A stretch of DNA of 64,000 nt, taken from the NCBI GenBank assembly GCA_016191435.1, contig JACPOQ010000022.1, positions 102,132-166,131 on the forward strand, in the 5' to 3' direction. Positions within the stretch are counted from its first letter, which is position 1; each line of letters opens with the position of its first letter. The notes below the pieces were generated by a model. The model saw nothing but the letters and a program-made list of their open reading frames with translations, searched no databases and had not been told where the DNA came from. A program made the position numbers and the translations under genes. This document shows, one piece after another, positions 8,677 to 18,910 of the stretch. The DNA comes from Chloroflexota bacterium. GTDB taxonomy: Bacteria > Chloroflexota > Dehalococcoidia > Tepidiformales > Tepidiformaceae.

Positions 8677-11600
8677 ACGCGATTTTTGGCGTCTCGATGA
8701 CCACCATCATGTTCGTGCTGGTGGCAATCTTTGCCGCCTGCGTTATCGCCGCCGGCGGGATCTTGCTGGCCAACCGGACGATGTTCCGGATGGGCGTACG
8801 CAATGTCCGGAGGCGGCGGGCGCAGTCGATCCTGGTCGTGACCGGATTGATGCTCGCGACTGTCATCATCACAGCCGCGTTTGGCACAGGCGACGCGATC
8901 AGCTACTCGGCGACCACGGTGACGTACGACAACCTGCAACGGACGGACCTGAGCCTCCACCACTTCCGCCCCCTCACGGGCGATGTCCCGTTCGCCCAGA
9001 CGTACGCGCCCGAAGGAGTGACGGCGGCGCTCGAGGAGCGGTACCGGGACGACCCGGACATTGCAGGCTTCATGCCGTTCCTCTATGAATCTCTGCCGAT
9101 ACTCAACCCGCGGACGCGGCTGTCCGAACCCGTCGCGATCCTGGCAGGGCTCGACGCCGGCCGCCAGAGCCGGTTCGGGGGGCTGCGACTCGTTGGCGGC
9201 GGCCAGGCCGATCTCCAAGGACTGGGCGAAGACGAAACGCTTCTCGGCAAGCGGATCGCCAGCAAGATCGACGCAATCGTGGGCGACACCGTCACGGTGT
9301 ACGCGCAGGGCACAGCCGTCCCGCTCAGAGTCGTGGGGATCGTAGAAGACGAACGCGCCTCGGGGGCAGTCGAATTCGGACCGGCGGCCACGGTCACGGG
9401 GCTGGCGGTGCGGCTGGCGACGGCGCAGCGGATCACAGGCCACGACGGCCAGATCACGACCATCAACGTGGCGATGAAGGGCGGCGTACGCGGTACGCTG
9501 GAGCGCGCTGAAGCCGCGGCCGGGCGCCTCCAATCGCTCGCGGACGACGATGCGGCGAAGGCGGCCGTGGGCCTGGGTGGGATGGCCTTCCAGGTCGAGA
9601 CGGTGAAGCAAGACGCGGTTGAAGGTTCGGAGCTGGCCGCGAGCGTGTTCACGACGGTGTTCCTCGTCCTCGGGCTGTTCTCGATCGCGGCCGGGGCGAT
9701 GCTCATCTTCACGCTCTTCGTGATGCTCGCGGCGGAGCGCCGCACGGAGATGGGGATTGCGCGGGCGGTCGGCGCGCAGCGCATACACCTGGTGCAGGCG
9801 TTTGTCGCGGAAGGCGCGGTCTATGACATCCTTGCGGGGATCGTAGGCGTGGCGCTGGGCGTGGGAACGGCCATCTTGTTGGTCATCGGGACGAGGCTCC
9901 TTATCGGCGATCCCCTCGCGATGATGCGTCCCCATGTTGCGGCGCGATCGCTGGTCGTGAGCTTCAGCCTGGGCGCGGTGCTGACGTTCCTCACGGTGGT
10001 GGTCTCGTCGGTGCGGATCAGCCAACTAAACATCGTGACCGCGATCCGCGGACAGGCGGGCGGGGGCACACGGGAGGAGCACAAGCGCCGCAATCGCTGG
10101 GGATGGGTGGCGCTCGGGATCGCCCTTCTTGTCATCCCGCCGTTGGGGCTCTACCTGCTTCTGCGGAAGGGCTTCGGGGTGAGTTGGGCAGCGATCATGG
10201 GCCCGGGCGGCATCGCCAGTGGGATTGGCCTCACCCTCGTGGGCGGGTTCGCGCACGTCGTGTTCCCGTATACCCTCGGGGTCTCCCTGGTAATCCTTTC
10301 GGCGGCATCGGTTGCGCAGCGTTTCGGCGCGGGACAGCGGCTGGCGTGGTCCGTTGCCGGGCTGGCCCTGGCTGTCTTTTGGCTGACGCCGAATGACATC
10401 GCGGAACGCATCTTCGGGAAGTTCCATGCCTTCGGGATGGAGATGTTCGTGCTTTCCGGCATCATGATCGTGACTGGCTTCACCCTTGCGATCGTGTTCA
10501 ACGCCCGGCTGCTTGCGACGGTCTTCGCGGCCCAGCGCCGGGGTCCACGACGGTACGCCGCGCCTGCCGTCCTCGCGCTTGGTGCGGCTGTCTCGGTAGC
10601 GACCGGGTTGCTGCTGCGGGAGGCCGGCGGCGGCGCGGGCCAGCTCGCCTATCTGCTCGCCGTCTTCCTGGCCCTTTTTGGGGTGGCGTCGCTCGTTTCC
10701 GTCCGCGTGGCGCGCTTTGCGCCCGCGTTCAAGATGGCCGTCGCCTACCCACTTGCAAACCGATTCCGGACCGGGATGACGATCGCGATGTTCTCGATCG
10801 TCCTGTTCTCCATCACTGCCATGGGGATTATCAACGGGAGTTTCCTGGCGATGTTCACGAGCGATGACGGCCGGGGCGGTTGGGACGTCCAGGCGACGGC
10901 GAACGAGAACAACCCGATCGCCGACCTGCCTTCGGCGCTGCGGACTGGCGGCTACGACCCGGCCACGATCACCGCTGTCGGGCGGGTGACGGTATTCGAC
11001 GACAATGCCCAGGAAGCGCGCCAGCCGGGGGGCTCGTGGGAGGTGTATCCCATCATCGCGGGCGATGAGGCGTTTTACCGCGAAGCCAGCATGAAGCTGC
11101 AGGCACGCGCCGAGGGCTACGCCAGCGACCGCGACGTGTATGCCGCAATCGCCGCCAAAGCCGGCCTCGCGATAGTTGATTCGGCGACCATCCAGTCGGG
11201 CAACGTCGCGCCCGTTGGGCTGCAGCTCAGCGGCATCGACATCAGGGATGGCATAGTGCGCCCGTTCCCGGTGGAGATTCGCGACCCGGTGACCGGAAAT
11301 TCGACAACGGTGACGGTGATTGGGATCCTGTCAGCCAAGATCCCGAATAACCTCTTCGCGGGTGTGTATATCAACGAGGCGAGCTACCGCGGCATCCTCG
11401 GCGACCCGGAGTACCGGACGATGTTCATCCGGCTGGCGCCTGGCACCGACGCTGTGCAGACGGCGAAAGGGATCAAGGCCGCCCTCGTCACGAGCGGGCT
11501 GCAAGCCATCTCGATAAAGGAGCAGATCGACGAGGCGGTCTCGCTGTCGCTGGGGTTCCTCCGCATCTTCCAGGCGTTCCTGGCACTCGGCCTCTTCGTC

Positions 11601-11957
11601 GGCATTGCGTCGCTCGGCGTCATCGCGCTCCGCTCGGTGGCGGAACGGCGGCAGCAGATCGGGATGCTCCGGGCCATCGGCTACCAGCGTGGGACCGTCG
11701 CGCTGAGCTTCCTCCTGGAATCCGGGTTCATCGCGATGATGGGGATCCTGGCCGGGGTCGTAGGGGCGACGCTATTGTCCTGGCGGCTCATCGAAGGGGG
11801 AGAATTCGCGGGCGCCAGCGAGGTCGGGTTCTTTGTCCCCTGGACGGAGATCGGGGTCGAGGTGACGGTCGCGTTCGCGTTCGCGCTGCTGATGACGTGG
11901 TGGCCGAGCCGGCGCGCAGCCGCCGTCCCGATCGCCGAGGCGTTGCGCTACGAGTAG
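8673..11957 (+). CDS. Large FtsX/MacB-family ABC permease
   Basis: 1094 residues from a GTG start overlapping the ATPase stop. N-terminal membrane span, MacB-type periplasmic domain with GTGDAISYS just after span 1, and FtsX motifs ([16 protein letters not shown] about residue 355; [18 protein letters not shown] near residue 990). The two FtsX modules are separated by about six extra hydrophobic segments. The architecture is a fused two-permease polypeptide, as in Actinobacteria/Chloroflexi MacB-like exporters, so a single gene supplies both permease halves. Its last 130 bp is duplicated at 16.24-16.37 kb. Confidence 0.92.
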   Translation: MNAIFGVSMTTIMFVLVAIFAACVIAAGGILLANRTMFRMGVRNVRRRRAQSILVVTGLMLATVIITAAFGTGDAISYSATTVTYDNLQRTDLSLHHFRPLTGDVPFAQTYAPEGVTAALEERYRDDPDIAGFMPFLYESLPILNPRTRLSEPVAILAGLDAGRQSRFGGLRLVGGGQADLQGLGEDETLLGKRIASKIDAIVGDTVTVYAQGTAVPLRVVGIVEDERASGAVEFGPAATVTGLAVRLATAQRITGHDGQITTINVAMKGGVRGTLERAEAAAGRLQSLADDDAAKAAVGLGGMAFQVETVKQDAVEGSELAASVFTTVFLVLGLFSIAAGAMLIFTLFVMLAAERRTEMGIARAVGAQRIHLVQAFVAEGAVYDILAGIVGVALGVGTAILLVIGTRLLIGDPLAMMRPHVAARSLVVSFSLGAVLTFLTVVVSSVRISQLNIVTAIRGQAGGGTREEHKRRNRWGWVALGIALLVIPPLGLYLLLRKGFGVSWAAIMGPGGIASGIGLTLVGGFAHVVFPYTLGVSLVILSAASVAQRFGAGQRLAWSVAGLALAVFWLTPNDIAERIFGKFHAFGMEMFVLSGIMIVTGFTLAIVFNARLLATVFAAQRRGPRRYAAPAVLALGAAVSVATGLLLREAGGGAGQLAYLLAVFLALFGVASLVSVRVARFAPAFKMAVAYPLANRFRTGMTIAMFSIVLFSITAMGIINGSFLAMFTSDDGRGGWDVQATANENNPIADLPSALRTGGYDPATITAVGRVTVFDDNAQEARQPGGSWEVYPIIAGDEAFYREASMKLQARAEGYASDRDVYAAIAAKAGLAIVDSATIQSGNVAPVGLQLSGIDIRDGIVRPFPVEIRDPVTGNSTTVTVIGILSAKIPNNLFAGVYINEASYRGILGDPEYRTMFIRLAPGTDAVQTAKGIKAALVTSGLQAISIKEQIDEAVSLSLGFLRIFQAFLALGLFVGIASLGVIALRSVAERRQQIGMLRAIGYQRGTVALSFLLESGFIAMMGILAGVVGATLLSWRLIEGGEFAGASEVGFFVPWTEIGVEVTVAFAFALLMTWWPSRRAAAVPIAEALRYE

Positions 11958-12315
11958 GGCCCGAGATGCCTTCCCCTCAGCGATCTCTGTTTGGTGCCCG
12001 GCTTCGAACAGGAGCACGCAGCCGGACTGGTGGGCGGCGGCCCCCGCGACCAACAACGCAAAGGGGTTAGGGGCCGCTCGGCCCGTAAGAATAAGCCCAG
12101 CGGCCCTGCTCAAGGGTCCGAACCCGGCCCATCCTTGCAGGCATCTAACCTGGAGGTTGGCACGTGCGCACGACCATAGCTCGCTGGAACCCATACGCCG
12201 AACTCGAGCGCATATGGCCGCCATAGCGGTGTGGGCACGCTGAGTGTGTGGGGATCCGGAGCGTGTTAAGGCAGCGTAGCGCCGCATCGCCGGCCGCGCA
12301 GTTTCGAAGAGGGGT
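11958..12315. other. Intergenic region upstream of the peptide-importer operon
   Basis: 358 bp without a convincing gene. It contains a short GC hairpin (GGGGCCG CTC GGCCC around 12068-12083) shortly after the permease gene, which could end that transcript although no U-run follows. The rest presumably holds the promoter of the SBP gene. Nothing resembling a known riboswitch was recognised. Confidence 0.5.
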
Positions 12316-14028
12316 ATGAATATGTCTTCGAGCAACTACTGGGAGCACTGGTGGGGCCGCCGCTCCAACCGCCGGCAGATCATACTGTCCGGTGGCACGG
12401 TTGCAGTCGGCGCGGCGAGCATCGCTATTGCCGGCTGCGGCGGCAACGGCAACGGCAAGGGCAACGGGCAGACCGTGACGCCGCAGGCGCCGACGAAAAC
12501 CACGGAGACGCCTGTCAAGGGCGGGACCTATCGCTACATCGGCGGGCCGATCGGCGGGAACCTGGACATCCACCGCACGAATACGCCGTTCGAGTCGGCG
12601 GGGCTCTGGCACTGGGTCGGCAACTTCCTGATGCGGTTCAACAAGGATACCTACCAGTCGGAGCCGGACCTCGCTGCTTCGAACCCGGAGATCCCGGGCG
12701 ATGGGACGGTGCTGACGTTCAAGCTGCGGCCGGAAGCGAAGTGGCAGAACAAGGCGCCCGTGAACGGCCGGGCGGTCACGGCCGAGGACGTGAAGGCGAG
12801 CTTCGAGCACATCAAGTCACTTGGCCAGCTTTCGCCCCGGTCGGGCAACTACGCGAATGTGGACAGCATCACGGCAATCGACCCGCAGACGGTGCAGTTC
12901 AAGCTGAAGGCGCCGCAGGCGGACCTCCTGAACGCGATGGCGGACCAGTACGACATCGTCATCCCGAAGGAGATCGCGGACCGCGGACAGGAGGCGATCA
13001 AGACGCTCGAGGATGTAGTCGGCTCGGGGCCGTACGAGGCGGTGAACTACGCCGCGGGCCAGGGGATGGAAGTGAAAGCCCGCCCGGATGGCTACTGGAA
13101 GCCGAACACGGCCTGGTGGAACAACGCCGTCTGGACAAACCAGGTGGACAACCAGCAGAAGTCGAACGCCTTGCGCACAGGCCAGGTGGACGCGACCGAC
13201 CTTCCGGCTGACCTGGTGCGGCAGTACGAGAACGACAACAAATTCAAGATCGCGTTCGCCCCGAACCCGACTCGCGAATGCTTGTTGATTAACCACACGA
13301 AGGACCGATACAAGGATGGGCGCGTCCGGCAGGCGCTCTCTATGATGCTGGACCGCAACCTCGTCTACCGGAACGTGTACGCCGGCGGCGGCATCGCCGG
13401 CGGCCCAATGACGCCCGCGGCAGCGAACTGGTTGTTGCCGGAAACGGAGCTCAAGACGCTCCCGGGGTTCCGCGACCGCGCGACAGACTTGAAGGAAGCG
13501 AAGGCACTGCTCGATGCGGCGGGGTTGGGGAGCGGGTTCGAGGAATCGATCATGACGGCGACGGCCTTCAGCGTGAACCTCGTTACGGATGTGATCGTGC
13601 AGAACGCGAACGAGCTCGGGATCAAGCTCACGATCGACAACGTGGGCACCGACTTCAACACGATGCTGCGGCGTGAGGTGGCGGGCGACTTCGGCCTCGC
13701 CGGGACGCTCTTCCTCTCTGGACCGTACCCGGACGCGCAACTGCTGATCTACCATCACAGCAACCCCGCGATCGGCACCCGCAACTACGGCAAGTACGCG
13801 AACCCCGCGGTGGACGCGATGCTGGAGAAGCAGTCGAAGATCTACAACGCGGCGGAGCGCAAGCCGATCGTGCTCGACATCCAGCGCGAGTTGATCAAGA
13901 ACCCGGGGCCCGGCTGGATCGGTTCGCGCATCGGGTACTACGTCTATTCGGCGGCGATCCAGGGGGTGGTGGCCACGCCTTTCCTGGCGGGCTATCCGGC
14001 GGCCGAGACGTTCTGGAAGAAGGGGTAG
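12316..14028 (+). CDS. Peptide-type ABC transporter substrate-binding protein (family 5), Tat-exported lipoprotein
   Basis: 570 residues. The N-terminus has a twin-arginine signal (RRSNRRQIIL), a hydrophobic stretch and a lipobox ending IAGCGG, so the mature protein would be lipid-anchored outside the membrane after Tat export. The body matches DppA/OppA family 5 proteins: GGTYRYIGGPIGGNLD at the mature start, PVNGRAVTAEDVKASFEH and a bipartite C-terminal lobe. ATG at 12316 is preceded by GAGGGG. Tat export suggests folding or cofactor/ligand loading before export. Cotranscribed with two permeases through a hairpin (14053-14086). The ligand is likely a peptide or similar solute but is unknown. 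No ATPase gene is nearby. Confidence 0.92.
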   Translation: MNMSSSNYWEHWWGRRSNRRQIILSGGTVAVGAASIAIAGCGGNGNGKGNGQTVTPQAPTKTTETPVKGGTYRYIGGPIGGNLDIHRTNTPFESAGLWHWVGNFLMRFNKDTYQSEPDLAASNPEIPGDGTVLTFKLRPEAKWQNKAPVNGRAVTAEDVKASFEHIKSLGQLSPRSGNYANVDSITAIDPQTVQFKLKAPQADLLNAMADQYDIVIPKEIADRGQEAIKTLEDVVGSGPYEAVNYAAGQGMEVKARPDGYWKPNTAWWNNAVWTNQVDNQQKSNALRTGQVDATDLPADLVRQYENDNKFKIAFAPNPTRECLLINHTKDRYKDGRVRQALSMMLDRNLVYRNVYAGGGIAGGPMTPAAANWLLPETELKTLPGFRDRATDLKEAKALLDAAGLGSGFEESIMTATAFSVNLVTDVIVQNANELGIKLTIDNVGTDFNTMLRREVAGDFGLAGTLFLSGPYPDAQLLIYHHSNPAIGTRNYGKYANPAVDAMLEKQSKIYNAAERKPIVLDIQRELIKNPGPGWIGSRIGYYVYSAAIQGVVATPFLAGYPAAETFWKKG

Positions 14029-14052
14029 CCCCTCCCCAACCACGCCGACTAT

Positions 14053-14086
14053 CAGCGGGGTGGGCCAGGACGCGCCCACCCCGCTG
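14053..14086 (+). promoter_or_regulatory. Perfect intercistronic hairpin between SBP and permease genes
   Basis: Arms CAGCGGGGTGGGC (14053-14065) and GCCCACCCCGCTG (14074-14086) are perfectly complementary over 13 bp with an 8-nt loop. No U-tract follows, so it is more likely an mRNA-stabilising or attenuating structure that raises SBP over permease expression than a full terminator. It also rules out the in-frame permease start at 14060. Confidence 0.8.
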
Positions 14087-14107
14087 GCAATCTCCGCGAG
14101 CGAGGCC

Positions 14108-15055
14108 ATGTACCAGTTCGTTCTCCGCCGCATCCTCCTTTCGCTGCCTGCGCTGCTGGTAGTCACATTTATCGTCTTCGGGATGATCCGGCTGGACCCG
14201 GAGTCGGTGGTGGCGGCGCGCCTGGGCGAAGGCTACGACCCGAAGGGCCAGGCGGCGATCGACATCAAGGCGCAGTACGGGCTCGACAAGCCGTTCTACA
14301 CTGAGTACGCGAAGTACCTCGGGCGCATCTTCCGCGGTGACTGGGGAGAGTCGGCGATCAGCTTCAAGCCCGTGTGGGAGGAGATGGCACCGCGCATCGC
14401 CGTCACGGTCGAGCTCGCGCTCGTGGCCATCTTCTTCGCGGTGGTGATCGGTGTGCCCATCGGGGTCCTCGCCGCGATGCGTCAGGACCACTGGCCCGAT
14501 TACCTGCTGCGCACCGTGGCGATCCTGGGCCTTTCCGTGCCCGGCTTCTACGTGGCCACCGTGGTGCTGGCGCTGGCGGCGTACAACGTCGGCTGGGCAC
14601 CCCCGCTCGGGTACACGAAGTTATACGACAACCCATGGTCGAACCTGCAGCAGATGCTTCTGCCGGCCTTCATCCTCTCGCTCGCGTCATCGGCGTCTGT
14701 CATGCGGTACTCGCGGACGATGATGCTCGACGTGCTCCGCCAGGACTACATCCGGACGGCGTGGGCGAAGGGCCTGCGTGAACGGGTTGTGATCTCGCGG
14801 CACGCGCTCAAGAACGCGCTCCTCCCTGTGGTGACGGTGATCGGTCTCACGCTCGCCACGCTCGTCGGGGGGACGGTAGTGTTCGAGCAGATCTTCACGC
14901 TGCCTGGGCTGGGGACGTACCTGGTGTACTCGGTGGTCCAGCGGGACTTCGCGCCAGTGCAGGCGGTGACGCTGTTCTTCGCGATCTCCGTCGTCACCAT
15001 CAACCTGGTGGTGGACGTGAGCTACACCATGCTCGACCCGCGAGCGAGGAGGTAG
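14108..15055 (+). CDS. Peptide-type ABC permease, DppB/OppB-like
   Basis: 315 residues from the ATG at 14108 (MYQFVLRRIL), the usual DppB start; an in-frame start at 14060 lies inside the hairpin and adds no membrane sequence. Six hydrophobic segments, family motif MARY-equivalent VMRYSRTMMLDVLRQDYIRTAWAKGL (the EAA loop that docks the ATPase), and PGLGTYLVYSVVQRDFAPVQ near the end. Inner-membrane half of an oligopeptide/dipeptide-type importer. Downstream gene begins 4 bp after the stop. Confidence 0.93.
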   Translation: MYQFVLRRILLSLPALLVVTFIVFGMIRLDPESVVAARLGEGYDPKGQAAIDIKAQYGLDKPFYTEYAKYLGRIFRGDWGESAISFKPVWEEMAPRIAVTVELALVAIFFAVVIGVPIGVLAAMRQDHWPDYLLRTVAILGLSVPGFYVATVVLALAAYNVGWAPPLGYTKLYDNPWSNLQQMLLPAFILSLASSASVMRYSRTMMLDVLRQDYIRTAWAKGLRERVVISRHALKNALLPVVTVIGLTLATLVGGTVVFEQIFTLPGLGTYLVYSVVQRDFAPVQAVTLFFAISVVTINLVVDVSYTMLDPRARR

Positions 15056-15059
15056 GGCC

Positions 15060-16136
15060 GTGGCCGAAGCAGCGACCGAGGCCGCACTCCCCCACCTGGC
15101 GCCGCGCGGGCGCGGATCGGGACGGCGGTTCCTCTCCTTCCTTTCAACCCTGGCGCGGCGCAAGCCGATCGGATTTTTCGGGCTGGTCGTGCTGGTGTTC
15201 ATGGTGGTCCTGGCGCTCTTTCCCCGCGTCTTCGCGACGCATTCGCCGGCGGAAGCGGCGGGCGAGCGTTTCCTGAGCTACTGCTTCGGCCCTTCGGACA
15301 CGTTCCTCTGCCCGACGCAGCGGCAGCAGGACTCGCTCCTGCCCGGCGGTGGCCTCGTCAAGGAGGGCCAGCTGGATGCGCCCCTCGGCACGGACCAGCT
15401 CGGACGCGACATCTACAGCCGCATGATCTACGGCGCCCGCGTGGCCATGTATGTGGGACTCATGGCGGTGCTCATCACTTCGCTGATCGCCCTTGCAGTG
15501 GGCGTGACCAGCGCGTACTTCGCCGGGGCCTACGACGCCATCGTGCAACGGGTGGTCGACGCTGTCATGGCACTGCCGCCACTGGTGATCCTGATCTCGC
15601 TGCCGACGCTGATCGGGCGCTGGGACTTGACCGGCCCGCTCGACAGGGTGCCGGGCATCCCGTCGTTCCTGCTCGACCGGCAGGGAATCACGAACTTCAA
15701 GCTGATTATCATCCTCGGCATCCTCGGTGGGGCTTCCGGTTCGCGCGTTATCCGCAGCGCCACGATCGGCGTGCGCTCGGCCCAGTACGTAGATGCGGCG
15801 GTGGTGCTGGGGGCGTCGCACGGCCGGATCATGATCCGACACATCGTGCCCAACATCTTCGGCCCGCTCATGGTGCAGGCGACGATCGGCCTGGGTGGCG
15901 TCATCCTCACGGAGGCGGCGCTCAGCTTCCTGGGCCTTGGAGACACCTCGCCCGACCGGCCGAGCTGGGGGCAGATGCTCCAGCTCGGTGCGTCCGTCTC
16001 GAGCGTGCAGCCAATGCAGGCCGTGTACCCGGGCCTCGGGATCGCGCTGGCGGTATTCAGCTTCAACATGCTCGGCGACGCCCTGCGCGACTTGCTCGAC
16101 CCGCGGCTGCGGGGCGCCCGCGGCGGGTTCAATTAG
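15060..16136 (+). CDS. Peptide-type ABC permease, DppC/OppC-like
   Basis: 358 residues from a GTG start with GAGGAGG upstream. DppC hallmarks: N-terminal cytoplasmic stretch, first span, then APLGTDQLGRDIYSRMIYGAR (the GTD.LGRD motif), the EAA loop RSAQYVDAAVVLGASHGRIMIRHIVPN, and LDPRLRG near the end. A longer-than-usual periplasmic loop holds FGPSDTFLCPTQRQ. Forms a heteromeric channel with the DppB-like protein. ATPase subunits (DppD/DppF) are absent from the window, so they must come from elsewhere in the genome. Confidence 0.93.
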   Translation: MAEAATEAALPHLAPRGRGSGRRFLSFLSTLARRKPIGFFGLVVLVFMVVLALFPRVFATHSPAEAAGERFLSYCFGPSDTFLCPTQRQQDSLLPGGGLVKEGQLDAPLGTDQLGRDIYSRMIYGARVAMYVGLMAVLITSLIALAVGVTSAYFAGAYDAIVQRVVDAVMALPPLVILISLPTLIGRWDLTGPLDRVPGIPSFLLDRQGITNFKLIIILGILGGASGSRVIRSATIGVRSAQYVDAAVVLGASHGRIMIRHIVPNIFGPLMVQATIGLGGVILTEAALSFLGLGDTSPDRPSWGQMLQLGASVSSVQPMQAVYPGLGIALAVFSFNMLGDALRDLLDPRLRGARGGFN

Positions 16137-16193
16137 CCACAGCCCACGGCCCCGGCGAACCTCGCAACAGGCCTCGACCGTGGCATCGCAGTC

Positions 16194-16366
16194 TCATCGC
16201 CCTCGGCCGGTGGCCGAACGGCGGCGGCAAACCGGAATGCTTCGTCCCCTGGACGGAGAGCGGGGTCGAGGTGACGTTCGCGTTCGCGTTCGCGCTGCTG
16301 ATGACGTGGTGGCCGAGCCGGCGCGCAGCCGCCGTCCCGATCGCCGAGGCATTGCGCTACGAGTAG
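16194..16366 (+). pseudogene. Duplicated, internally deleted 3' fragment of the large FtsX permease gene
   Basis: Bases 16240-16366 match 11831-11957 (3' end of the large permease, through its TAG stop) with only about four differences. The segment just before (16194-16240, encoding PVAERRRQTGMLR) matches [13 protein letters not shown] of the permease at 11628-11680 less closely. About 150 bp between these parts is missing, and the join shifts the reading frame. It has no start and cannot be functional. With the parent gene it brackets the peptide-importer operon. Confidence 0.88.
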
Positions 16367-16438
16367 CCGGGGCCGCCGTGATCGCCGTACGCGAACGCGC
16401 TCACCACGGGCAGACCGGGCGGATATTGGCTACTCGGC

Positions 16439-17482
16439 CTAGCGGAAGTCGGTGACGGTGGTGAACCCGACGGTGCCGAAGCTGCCCATCGACTCCATCA
16501 CGCGCGGTACATCGGCAAGACCGATGCGCTCGCCCACGATCGACTCCGGGTGGAGCTTGCCGCTTGCGACCATGTTCAGCATCGGGCGGTAGTGGTGGTT
16601 CGGGTTGCCGAGGGAACCACGGAACTCGATCTCCGACATCGTGATCATGTCGATGGGGAGTGCAACTTCACCTGATTCCGCCGCCGATGTGATGCCGATC
16701 TGGACATGGACGCCACCTTTGCGGAGCGAGCGCACGGAGTTCAGCATCGTCGCCTTGATGCCCAGGGCATCGAACGAGACGTCGGCGCCCCCCTTTGTGA
16801 TCTCCTTGACGCGCTCGGGCACGTCGTTATCGCGAGCGTCGATGGTCTCGACGGCGCCTTCGGCGCGGGCGCGGGTGAGCTTCGTCTCGTCCAGGTCGAC
16901 AGCAATAACCTGCGCTCCGAGCGCGGCGGCGACCTGCACCGCCGAGAGGCCGATGCCGCCGCAGCCGTTGACCACAACCCAGTCGCCGCCGTGGACCTCA
17001 CCGCGGTCGGCGACGGCATGGTAGGAAGTCATGAATCGGCAGCCCATCGCGGCGCCGGCTTCGAACGAAACGCTCTCGGGGAGCGGGATCGCGTTGAAAT
17101 CGGCGCCGCCGATGACCGCGTACTGGGCAAAGCCGCCGGTGCGCCGGCCGGGCGCGTCGCAGAGGTTGGAGAGGCCTGCGACGCAATAACGGCAGGCGCC
17201 GCAGCCGTTGTGGAAGGGCGTAACGACTCGCATACCGGGCGTGATGAGCCGGACTTCGGGACCCACTTCCTCAACGACGCCCGCCTGTTCGTGGCCAAGC
17301 ACCGCCGGCAGCGGCAGCACGAGGCCAACCCACGAGAGGTCGCCCTGCCAGATGTGCCAGTCGCTGCGGCAAACCCCGCAAGACTCAACACGGATGAGGG
17401 CATCTCTCGGCCCAACCTCGGGCTGCGGGAAATCGCGGACGACCAGGGGCTTCTTAAGTTCTTCGACCACTGCGGCTTTCAT
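16439..17482 (-). CDS. Zinc-dependent alcohol dehydrogenase (MDR superfamily)
   Basis: 347 residues from the ATG at 17482 with GGAGG upstream; the longer in-frame start at 17767 adds 95 unlikely residues. Catalytic zinc ligands sit in CGVCRSD (Cys38) and GHEQAG (His64/Glu65). The structural zinc loop CGACRYCVAGLSNLC has the four Cys. The Rossmann coenzyme motif GCGGIGLSAVQ is followed by an acidic residue at the second strand end (VIAVDLDE), indicating NAD preference. It oxidises an alcohol or reduces an aldehyde; substrate unknown. Same strand as the epoxide hydrolase-like gene 290 bp upstream, which could form a short detoxification or catabolic unit. Confidence 0.93.
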   Translation of the reverse strand: MKAAVVEELKKPLVVRDFPQPEVGPRDALIRVESCGVCRSDWHIWQGDLSWVGLVLPLPAVLGHEQAGVVEEVGPEVRLITPGMRVVTPFHNGCGACRYCVAGLSNLCDAPGRRTGGFAQYAVIGGADFNAIPLPESVSFEAGAAMGCRFMTSYHAVADRGEVHGGDWVVVNGCGGIGLSAVQVAAALGAQVIAVDLDETKLTRARAEGAVETIDARDNDVPERVKEITKGGADVSFDALGIKATMLNSVRSLRKGGVHVQIGITSAAESGEVALPIDMITMSEIEFRGSLGNPNHHYRPMLNMVASGKLHPESIVGERIGLADVPRVMESMGSFGTVGFTTVTDFR

Positions 17483-17772
17483 GGCATCCTCCTTCGCGGC
17501 GCGCAGCCTAGCACCGCGGGACGTGCGCAGCCATAGCGAATCGGCATACAGCTCCGGACCAGGCATCAGCCGCGAGCACCTGCGGCGCGGTCCAAGGGCA
17601 CGCGCGCCAGCTGCGAACGGCTCCTCATTCCCTTCCTCGACTTCGGGAACGATCACGACATGGAAGAGGTGCTCTCGGCCACGGTCCCCGATGGCATGCA
17701 CCCGAACAGCTACGGCGAGGAGGCCGCGGGCCTTCGTCCGGCTCTGGCAGCAGGCCACGACGGTCACCGAGT
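17483..17772. other. Intergenic gap with a possible decayed coding fragment
   Basis: 290 bp between the alcohol dehydrogenase and the epoxide hydrolase-like gene, both minus strand. On the plus strand, around 17650-17760, a frame reads VPDGMHPNSYGEEAAG, which resembles the C-terminal DG.HPN..G block of SGNH/GDSL hydrolases. It then appears to continue one frame over (FVRLWQQATT). No start or upstream domain remains, so at most it is a gene relic. Confidence 0.3.
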
Positions 17773-18741
17773 TCAGCTATCGAGCTCTTGCAGGAACGCG
17801 ATCATCGCCTCCGAGACCTCGGCGGGCCGTTCCTGCTGTGTCCAGTGGCCGCAGCCCGGGAGGAGCACCGTGCGGCGCAGATTGGGCACGTTCTCCGGCA
17901 GCCGCTGCAGTGCCGCCGGGTTCATCGCGATCACGCCGTCGCGTTCGCCGGCGATAAAGAGCGCGGGCTGGCGCATCTTCGCGCCCTGGAAGGCGGCCAT
18001 GTACTCCCATGTGCGGTCCACGTTGCGGTACCAGTTCAGCCCGCCGCGGAAGCCGGCACGTTCGAACTCGGCCGTGTAGAAGTCCAGGTCGGCTTTTGTG
18101 ATGAACGGCGGCAGGTGGTCCTCGCCGGGGTCGGTCATCTGGTCGAGCAGCTTCGCCGTTTTCGGGAGCTGGCCGAACACCGTGCGCGGTTCGGGGACGC
18201 CGCTCGCAGAATAGAGGAAGGCGCGCTGAAGCTTTCGCACGTTGGCGTCGAGCTCCGCCTCGGCCTTTCCCGGCTCCTGGAAGTAGAGGATATAGAAGAA
18301 GTTGTCGCCGAAGGTGGCCTTCATCGCGGCGGTCGGCCGCGCCGCCGCCCGCGGCGTGTACGGCACGCTCAGCCCGATGACCGCGCGGAAGCGGTCCGGC
18401 CGCAGCAGACCCGAATTCCAGGCCACGGGCGCGCCCCAATCGTGCCCCGCGATGACCGCCGTCTCCTCGCCGAGCACGTCGAGCAACCCGACGATATCGC
18501 CCACCAGGTGGAGCTGCGAATACGTGGATATGTCCGCCGGCGCGTCGGTCTGGCCGTAGCCGCGTTGGTCTGGCGCGACCACCCGGTACCCCGCGGCGGC
18601 CAGCGCCGAGATCTGGTGGCGCCACGAATACCACGACTCCGGGAAGCCGTGGCAGAGCACGACCAACGGCCCGCTCCCCTGCTCGACGTAGTGCATACGG
18701 ATGCCGTTGGTCTCGGCGAAGCGGTGCTGAAGTTCGGACAT
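17773..18741 (-). CDS. Epoxide hydrolase-like alpha/beta hydrolase
   Basis: 322 residues. The oxyanion/HGFP motif LCHGFPESWYSWRHQ near residue 30, followed by VAPDQRGYGQTD, and the nucleophile elbow GHDWGAPVAW with Asp rather than Ser are diagnostic for soluble epoxide hydrolases and haloalkane dehalogenases. The C-terminal catalytic His is in GCGHWTQQERP. Two Tyr needed for epoxide opening are plausible in the cap but not individually certain. HGFPESW favours epoxide hydrolase. Cytoplasmic. It may supply diols or alcohols to the neighbouring dehydrogenase; this is inference from proximity. Confidence 0.88.
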   Translation of the reverse strand: MSELQHRFAETNGIRMHYVEQGSGPLVVLCHGFPESWYSWRHQISALAAAGYRVVAPDQRGYGQTDAPADISTYSQLHLVGDIVGLLDVLGEETAVIAGHDWGAPVAWNSGLLRPDRFRAVIGLSVPYTPRAAARPTAAMKATFGDNFFYILYFQEPGKAEAELDANVRKLQRAFLYSASGVPEPRTVFGQLPKTAKLLDQMTDPGEDHLPPFITKADLDFYTAEFERAGFRGGLNWYRNVDRTWEYMAAFQGAKMRQPALFIAGERDGVIAMNPAALQRLPENVPNLRRTVLLPGCGHWTQQERPAEVSEAMIAFLQELDS

Positions 18742-18910
18742 GGCTGCCTCCGGGTCGTGCGTGTCGCGAGAGTATGGGAGCGCGGGCGATCACTCGCAAC
18801 GCACGTAGGGGTGAGGGGCTGCGGGGTGTGCCCTTTTTCAGCCCTGCGTGCGGTCCCCTGGCCATCTACCCGGCACTCGCGTCGCCACGAGTGCCGGGCG
18901 CTGATTCGCG

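Noticed and set aside
8232..10025. 597-codon minus-strand frame across the ABC ATPase/permease genes
   Set aside because: His/Arg/Asp-rich composition with no domain; antisense shadow of the MacB-like genes.
12817..14166. 449-codon minus-strand frame
   Set aside because: Antisense to the peptide-binding protein and low-complexity Arg/Val/His composition.
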